Below, piece by piece: positions 60,712-64,000 of a DNA stretch of 64,000 nucleotides. The position numbers and the translations under genes are program-made. Under the pieces are notes generated by a model. That model did no database searches. It was given only the letters and a program-made list of their open reading frames with translations, and had not been told where the DNA came from. Positions within the stretch are counted from its first letter, which is position 1. Every line of letters begins with the position of its first letter. The DNA is from WVYX01 sp039592335 (GTDB lineage Bacteria > Gemmatimonadota > Gemmatimonadetes > Gemmatimonadales > GWC2-71-9): the NCBI GenBank assembly GCA_039592335.1, contig JBDHBX010000007.1, forward strand, positions 62,001 to 126,000, in the 5' to 3' direction.

Positions 60712-61722
60712 GTGGACAGAATCTCACTCCTGCGCGGTGTTGCGCTCCTCGGAGCGCTGGCGCTCCCCGGGGCCTCGCCGTTGGCCGCTCAGGGGGGACG
60801 GGTGGACGTGGCCTACGGCTGGTGGTGGCACGACACGCTGTCCACGACTTTCACCGCGGCCTACCAGAACCGGCTCCTCGGACCCTTCGGCTACGGCCTG
60901 GGCGTCTTCCACCTCGACGACTCCCGCTCGCTTCCCGACCGCACGATGACCGGAGGGGAACTCTCGCTCATGCTGGGCGGGGGAGGGGGGCTCTACGGTG
61001 TCGGCTCGGTCGCGCTGGGAATCGGACACACCGACGGCAACCTCGACGCGATATGGAGCGCTGGGGCGGGCTATCGGCTGAGCCTGTTTTCCGTGCTCTC
61101 TCTCGGCGCCGACGTGCGCTACCGCGTACAGGATCAGAGCGTGGGCGGCTTCTGGCAGCTCGATCCCAGCGACCGCAAGGGTTTCTCGCTCCAGGCGTTC
61201 GTGGCCCTCGGCGCCCCACGCGGAGGCAGCGGTGGAGGTGGGCGAGCAGAGCCGTCGCCCACCTTCGACCCGCCGTCGGAGTCGGAGCTGAACGGCGCGG
61301 CACACGACAACGGAGTGTCGGAGGAATCCGCTGGACTGGCGGTGTCGGTGGTGCAGACAGCGCTGGATGCCATGGGCACCCCGTACGAGTGGGGCGGCAG
61401 CGACGATAACGGCTACGACTGCTCCGGACTGATCCACTATGCCTACGCAGAGCATGGCATCCTCATCCCGCGGGTGAGCCGCGATCAGACGCGTACGGGT
61501 CAGCTGCTGCCCAAGCAGGTATCCGCCCTGCGTCCGGGCGACATCCTGGGCTTTGCCACGAACGGGGGTGGGGTGAGCCACGTGGGACTGTACGTGGGCG
61601 ACGGCACCTTCATCCACAGCGCGACGAGCGGCGGGGTGAAGCTCTCCAGCCTCACCGCCACCGATCCCGAGAGCCGTTGGTGGCGCGACCGTTGGATCGT
61701 GGGACGCCGGATCCTGAACTAG
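60712..61722 (+). CDS. Secreted NlpC/P60 peptidase with N-terminal beta-barrel-like domain
   Basis: 336 residues; signal peptide RISLLRGVALLGALALPGASPLAAQ. Residues about 30-175 are amphipathic beta-strands rich in Gly and aromatics (YGWWWHDTLSTTFTAAYQN, FGYGLGVFHLDDS, LSLMLGGGGGLYGVGSVALGIGH, LSLGADVRYRVQDQ), as in outer-membrane barrels. A Gly/Pro linker leads to an NlpC/P60 domain: catalytic Cys in NGYDCSGLIHYAY, His in VSHVGLYVGDG, third residue in FIHSATSGG. Likely a cell-wall endopeptidase tethered to the outer membrane. Confidence 0.85.
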   Translation: MDRISLLRGVALLGALALPGASPLAAQGGRVDVAYGWWWHDTLSTTFTAAYQNRLLGPFGYGLGVFHLDDSRSLPDRTMTGGELSLMLGGGGGLYGVGSVALGIGHTDGNLDAIWSAGAGYRLSLFSVLSLGADVRYRVQDQSVGGFWQLDPSDRKGFSLQAFVALGAPRGGSGGGGRAEPSPTFDPPSESELNGAAHDNGVSEESAGLAVSVVQTALDAMGTPYEWGGSDDNGYDCSGLIHYAYAEHGILIPRVSRDQTRTGQLLPKQVSALRPGDILGFATNGGGVSHVGLYVGDGTFIHSATSGGVKLSSLTATDPESRWWRDRWIVGRRILN

Positions 61723-61727
61723 CCCCG

Positions 61728-62294
61728 ATGGCCTGGATCGAATGGGTACCCGAGGAGGAGGCCAGCGGTCGCCTCAGGGAGCTGTACGAGCGCCACGGCT
61801 CGCGCTTCGGGATCGACCACATCCTGAAGGTCCATTCCCTGAACCCCGAGTCCCTCGAGGGACACTACCGCTACTACGATCACATCATGCGGGGCCCGTC
61901 CGGGCTCTCCCTGGCGGAGCGGGAGATGATCGCCGTCGTGGTGTCCGCCGCCAACCACTGCCGCTACTGACTGCGGCACCACGGGGCGGGGCTCCGTCGG
62001 CACATGAGGGACGAGGCCAAGGTCGAGGCAATCGAGTCCGACTACCGCACCGCTCCGCTCACGCCGCGGGAACGGGCGCTGTGTGCGTACGCCATGAAGC
62101 TCACGCGGACACCCGAAGCCATGGAGGAGGCGGACGTGGAGGCGCTGCGCCACATCGGTCTCAGCGATGGGGAGATCCTCGACGCCTGCCAGGTGACGGC
62201 GTACTACAACTACGTGAACCGCATGGCGGACGGATTGGGCGTGGAGCTGGAGGCGTACTGGGAGCGGCTACGTCGGCCCAAGGGCAGCACGTAG
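61728..62294 (+). CDS. AhpD/CMD-family peroxidase-related protein, probable selenoprotein (TGA = Sec81)
   Basis: 188 residues if the in-frame TGA at 61968-61970 is read as selenocysteine. The frame continues on both sides as one protein: ...REMIAVVVSAANHCRY-U-LRHHGAGLRRHMRDEAKVEAI...LTPRERALCAYAMKLTRTP...EEADVEALRHIGLSDGEILDACQVTAYYNYVNRMADGLGVELE. The TGA replaces the second Cys of the peroxidase-related NxCxYC active site, giving C78-R-Y-U81. A stem-loop begins 8 nt after the TGA. Starts 5 nt after the NlpC gene. Without Sec decoding it would make an 80-residue fragment, and a second start at ATG 62004 would lack the active site. A TGC to TGA mutation is the alternative. Confidence 0.82.
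61968..62000 (+). promoter_or_regulatory. Candidate bacterial SECIS element
   Basis: After TGA 61968-61970, CCACGG (61979-61984) pairs with CCGT(C)GG (61994-62000, one bulged C). The 9-nt apical loop starts with GG, the position where bacterial SECIS loops carry a G, about 15 nt from the TGA. No folding energy was computed. Confidence 0.5.
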
Positions 62295-62309
62295 GTCCCT
62301 TTCATTCCC

Positions 62310-62337
62310 TTGACACCCCTCCACGAGGAAGTATCTT
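62310..62337 (+). promoter_or_regulatory. Sigma-70 promoter of groES-groEL
   Basis: TTGACA (62310-62315), 16 nt, TATCTT (62332-62337). The start point should fall near 62344, just before or within the CIRCE element. Confidence 0.82.
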
Positions 62338-62346
62338 TCCCATCCC

Positions 62347-62373
62347 TTGGCACTCGCTACAATGGAGTGCTAA
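62347..62373. promoter_or_regulatory. CIRCE element (HrcA operator)
   Basis: TTGGCACTC, 9 nt, GAGTGCTAA: one mismatch to the CIRCE consensus TTAGCACTC-N9-GAGTGCTAA. It places the chaperonin genes under HrcA heat-shock repression. Confidence 0.93.
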
Positions 62374-62423
62374 CACATATAAGTATCTGTCCCACAATGA
62401 CTTAGGAAATAGGAGGCATCCGC

Positions 62424-62735
62424 ATGGCCCCTGCCACCAAGGGCAAGTCCAAGCTGAAGCTCCAGCCCCTGGGCGACCGCGTGGTGGTCCGCCCGCTGGA
62501 GGAAGCCGAGGAGATGCGAGGCGGGCTGTACATCCCCGACACGGCCAAAGAGAAGCCGCTGCAGGGCGAGATCGTCGCCGTCGGGCCGGGCCGGTTCGAG
62601 AAGGGCGAGCGCATCCCGATGGAGGTGAAGGTCGGACAGAAGGTGCTGTACTCGAAGTACGCCGGCACGGACGTCCGCGTGGGCGACGAGGAAGTCCTCA
62701 TCTGCACTTTGACGTCGACGCGCGCGGCGCGCTGA
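62424..62735 (+). CDS. groES: Co-chaperonin GroES with abnormal C-terminus
   Basis: 103 residues; AGGAGG at 62411. LKLQPLGDRVVVRPLEEAEEMRGGLYIPDTAKEKPLQGEIVAVGPGRF and VLYSKYAGTDVRVGDEEVLI are standard. After EEVLI the usual LRESDILAV strand is missing and the frame runs CTLTSTRAAR, which is groEL sequence (LHFDVDARGAL) read out of frame. The last beta-strand of the GroES fold is therefore lost as the sequence stands. Confidence 0.9.
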   Translation: MAPATKGKSKLKLQPLGDRVVVRPLEEAEEMRGGLYIPDTAKEKPLQGEIVAVGPGRFEKGERIPMEVKVGQKVLYSKYAGTDVRVGDEEVLICTLTSTRAAR

Positions 62736-64000
62736 AGAGCGGCGTCGATCAGTTGGCCGAGGCCGTCAAGGTGACGCTCGGCCCCAAGGGCCGCAACGTC
62801 GTCATCGACAAGAAGTTCGGCAGCCCGACGGTCACGAAAGACGGTGTGACGGTGGCCAAGGAGATCGAGCTGGACGACCCCGTCCAGAACATGGGCGCCC
62901 AGATGGTGAAGGAAGTCGCGACCAAGACGTCCGACGTCGCCGGTGACGGCACGACCACCGCCACCGTGTTGGCGCAGGCCATCTACCGCGAGGGCCTCAA
63001 GAGCGTCACCGCGGGCATCAACCCGATGGCCATCAAGCGCGGCATCGACAAGGCGGTCGAGACCGTGGTTGCGGACCTGAAGAAGATCTCCGTCGAGACC
63101 GAGGGCAAGAAGGAGATCGCTCAGGTCGGCTCCATCTCGGCGAACAACGATCAGGAGATCGGCGACCTCATCGCCGACGCGATGGAGAAGGTGGGCAAGG
63201 ACGGCGTGATCACCGTCGAGGAGGCCAAGGGTCTCGAGACGACGCTGGAGACCGTGGACGGCATGCAGTTCGACCGCGGTTACCTGTCGCCCTACTTCGT
63301 CACCGACCCGGAGAAGATGGAGGCCGCGCTGGAGGATGCCTACATCCTGATCCACGACAAGAAGATCTCGGCCATGAAGGACCTGCTGCCGGTACTCGAG
63401 AAGGTCGCGCAGACCGGCAAGCCGATGCTCATCATCGCCGAGGACATCGAGGGCGAGGCCCTCGCGACGCTGGTCGTGAACAAGCTGCGGGGCACGCTCA
63501 AGGTGTGTGCCGTGAAGGCCCCCGGCTTCGGCGATCGGCGCAAGGCCATGCTGCAGGACATCGCGATCCTCACGGGTGCGCCGAGCGTGATCTCCGAAGA
63601 GCTCGGCTTCAAGCTGGAGAACGCCGTGCTGAGCGACCTGGGACAAGCGAAGCGCATCGTGATCGACAAGGACAACACGACGCTCGTGGACGGCGCCGGC
63701 GAGCAGGACAAGATCCAGGGCCGCATCCAGGAGATCAAAGCGGCCGTGGACAAGAGCACGTCCGATTACGACAAGGAGAAGCTGCAGGAGCGGCTGGCCA
63801 AGTTGGCCGGCGGCGTGGCCGTGATCAATGTGGGTGCCGCGACCGAGACCGAGATGAAGGAGAAGAAGGCCCGGGTCGAGGACGCGCTCCACGCGACGCG
63901 CGCTGCGGTCGAGGAGGGCATCGTGCCGGGTGGCGGCGTCGCCCTCCTGCGGGCCCAGACGAAGCTCGAGAAGCTCACCGGCAACGACGACGACGAGAAC
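62702..64000 (+). CDS. groEL: Chaperonin GroEL (no visible start codon; 3' cut by window)
   Basis: Homology begins LHFDVDARGALKSGVDQL at 62702 in the frame 2 bases off groES, and continues VKVTLGPKGRNVVID, DGVTVAKEIELDDP, VAGDGTTTATVLAQAI, DRGYLSPYFVTDPEKM, GEALATLVVNKLRGTLKVCAVKAPGFGDRRKAML and EEGIVPGGGVALLRA to the edge. The usual first residues (MAAKE) and any ATG/GTG/TTG near them are absent, since the coding sequence runs straight into groES. The first in-frame candidates are internal (TTG near 62750, GTG near 62770), which would delete 16 or more residues. Confidence 0.9.
   Translation, partial: MHFDVDARGALKSGVDQLAEAVKVTLGPKGRNVVIDKKFGSPTVTKDGVTVAKEIELDDPVQNMGAQMVKEVATKTSDVAGDGTTTATVLAQAIYREGLKSVTAGINPMAIKRGIDKAVETVVADLKKISVETEGKKEIAQVGSISANNDQEIGDLIADAMEKVGKDGVITVEEAKGLETTLETVDGMQFDRGYLSPYFVTDPEKMEAALEDAYILIHDKKISAMKDLLPVLEKVAQTGKPMLIIAEDIEGEALATLVVNKLRGTLKVCAVKAPGFGDRRKAMLQDIAILTGAPSVISEELGFKLENAVLSDLGQAKRIVIDKDNTTLVDGAGEQDKIQGRIQEIKAAVDKSTSDYDKEKLQERLAKLAGGVAVINVGAATETEMKEKKARVEDALHATRAAVEEGIVPGGGVALLRAQTKLEKLTGNDDDEN

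Noticed and set aside
62690..62740. Programmed frameshift making a GroES-GroEL fusion
   Set aside because: No slippery heptamer and no downstream structure are evident, and parts of both proteins are missing; deletion or assembly error explains it better.

Overview
The window is GC-rich bacterial DNA, roughly two thirds G+C by eye. Intergenic gaps are short, GTG starts are common and many stops overlap the next start (ATGA, GTGA, TGATG). The gene content suggests a diderm, aerobic heterotroph, most likely of the phylum Gemmatimonadota. It includes a TonB-receptor-like protein, lipoproteins, a BTAD/AAA regulator, a zinc-ribbon/PEGA Ser/Thr kinase, tandem secreted amidohydrolases and an RCC1 lipoprotein. 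This placement is an inference from gene style; there is no rRNA here to confirm it. I see no insertion sequence, prophage, CRISPR array or integrase.

Layout. (1) 1-2.7 kb holds a BTAD/ATPase regulator truncated at the left edge. (2) 2.7-9.7 kb, minus strand, is a three-gene operon: zinc-ribbon Ser/Thr kinase with PEGA domains, PEGA protein with a degenerate trypsin-like domain, and a lipoprotein with 14 RCC1 repeats. (3) 9.9-23.5 kb, minus strand, is a long catabolic unit. It opens with a TetR regulator (PaaR-like) whose start codon touches a perfect palindrome, then paaA, paaD (MIP18 half), paaB, paaC and a separate paaD zinc ribbon. CoA-ester beta-oxidation genes, an aldehyde dehydrogenase, a GDPD, an amidohydrolase, a DASS transporter and small genes follow. 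(4) 23.6-25.1 kb is an ECF sigma, putative anti-sigma and CpxP/Spy-like triad. (5) 25.3 kb is tRNA-Leu(CAA). (6) 25.6-31.1 kb holds membrane and zinc-ribbon proteins of unclear role and an SPFH protein. (7) 31.3-49.4 kb, plus strand, is a tightly packed housekeeping run: pepA, receptor-like protein, yicC, gmk, rpoZ, coaBC, type-4 UDG, dnaB, radA, ispD, tsaC, LMW phosphatase, aroE, comF-like, gap, pgk, tpiA, secG, carA and HU. (8) 49.5-53.8 kb, minus strand, has two secreted amidohydrolases. (9) 53.9-57.3 kb has moaD, moaE, trmL, mdh, a membrane protein and queD. (10) 57.4-61.7 kb has two secreted beta-propeller proteins and a divergent beta-barrel/NlpC-P60 fusion. (11) 61.7-64 kb has an AhpD-like peroxidase gene with in-frame TGA, then the CIRCE-controlled groES-groEL region cut by the right edge.

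Main points of interest. The AhpD-family gene has an in-frame TGA exactly at the second residue of its CxxC active site and a stem-loop just after it, which fits a selenoprotein. The groES/groEL junction appears to have lost the end of groES and the start of groEL. PaaD is split into two genes. The PaaR-like regulator sits on an operator fitting the Thermus PaaR consensus. The kinase, pseudo-protease and double-propeller operon has no assigned function and is the best candidate here for an undescribed system.
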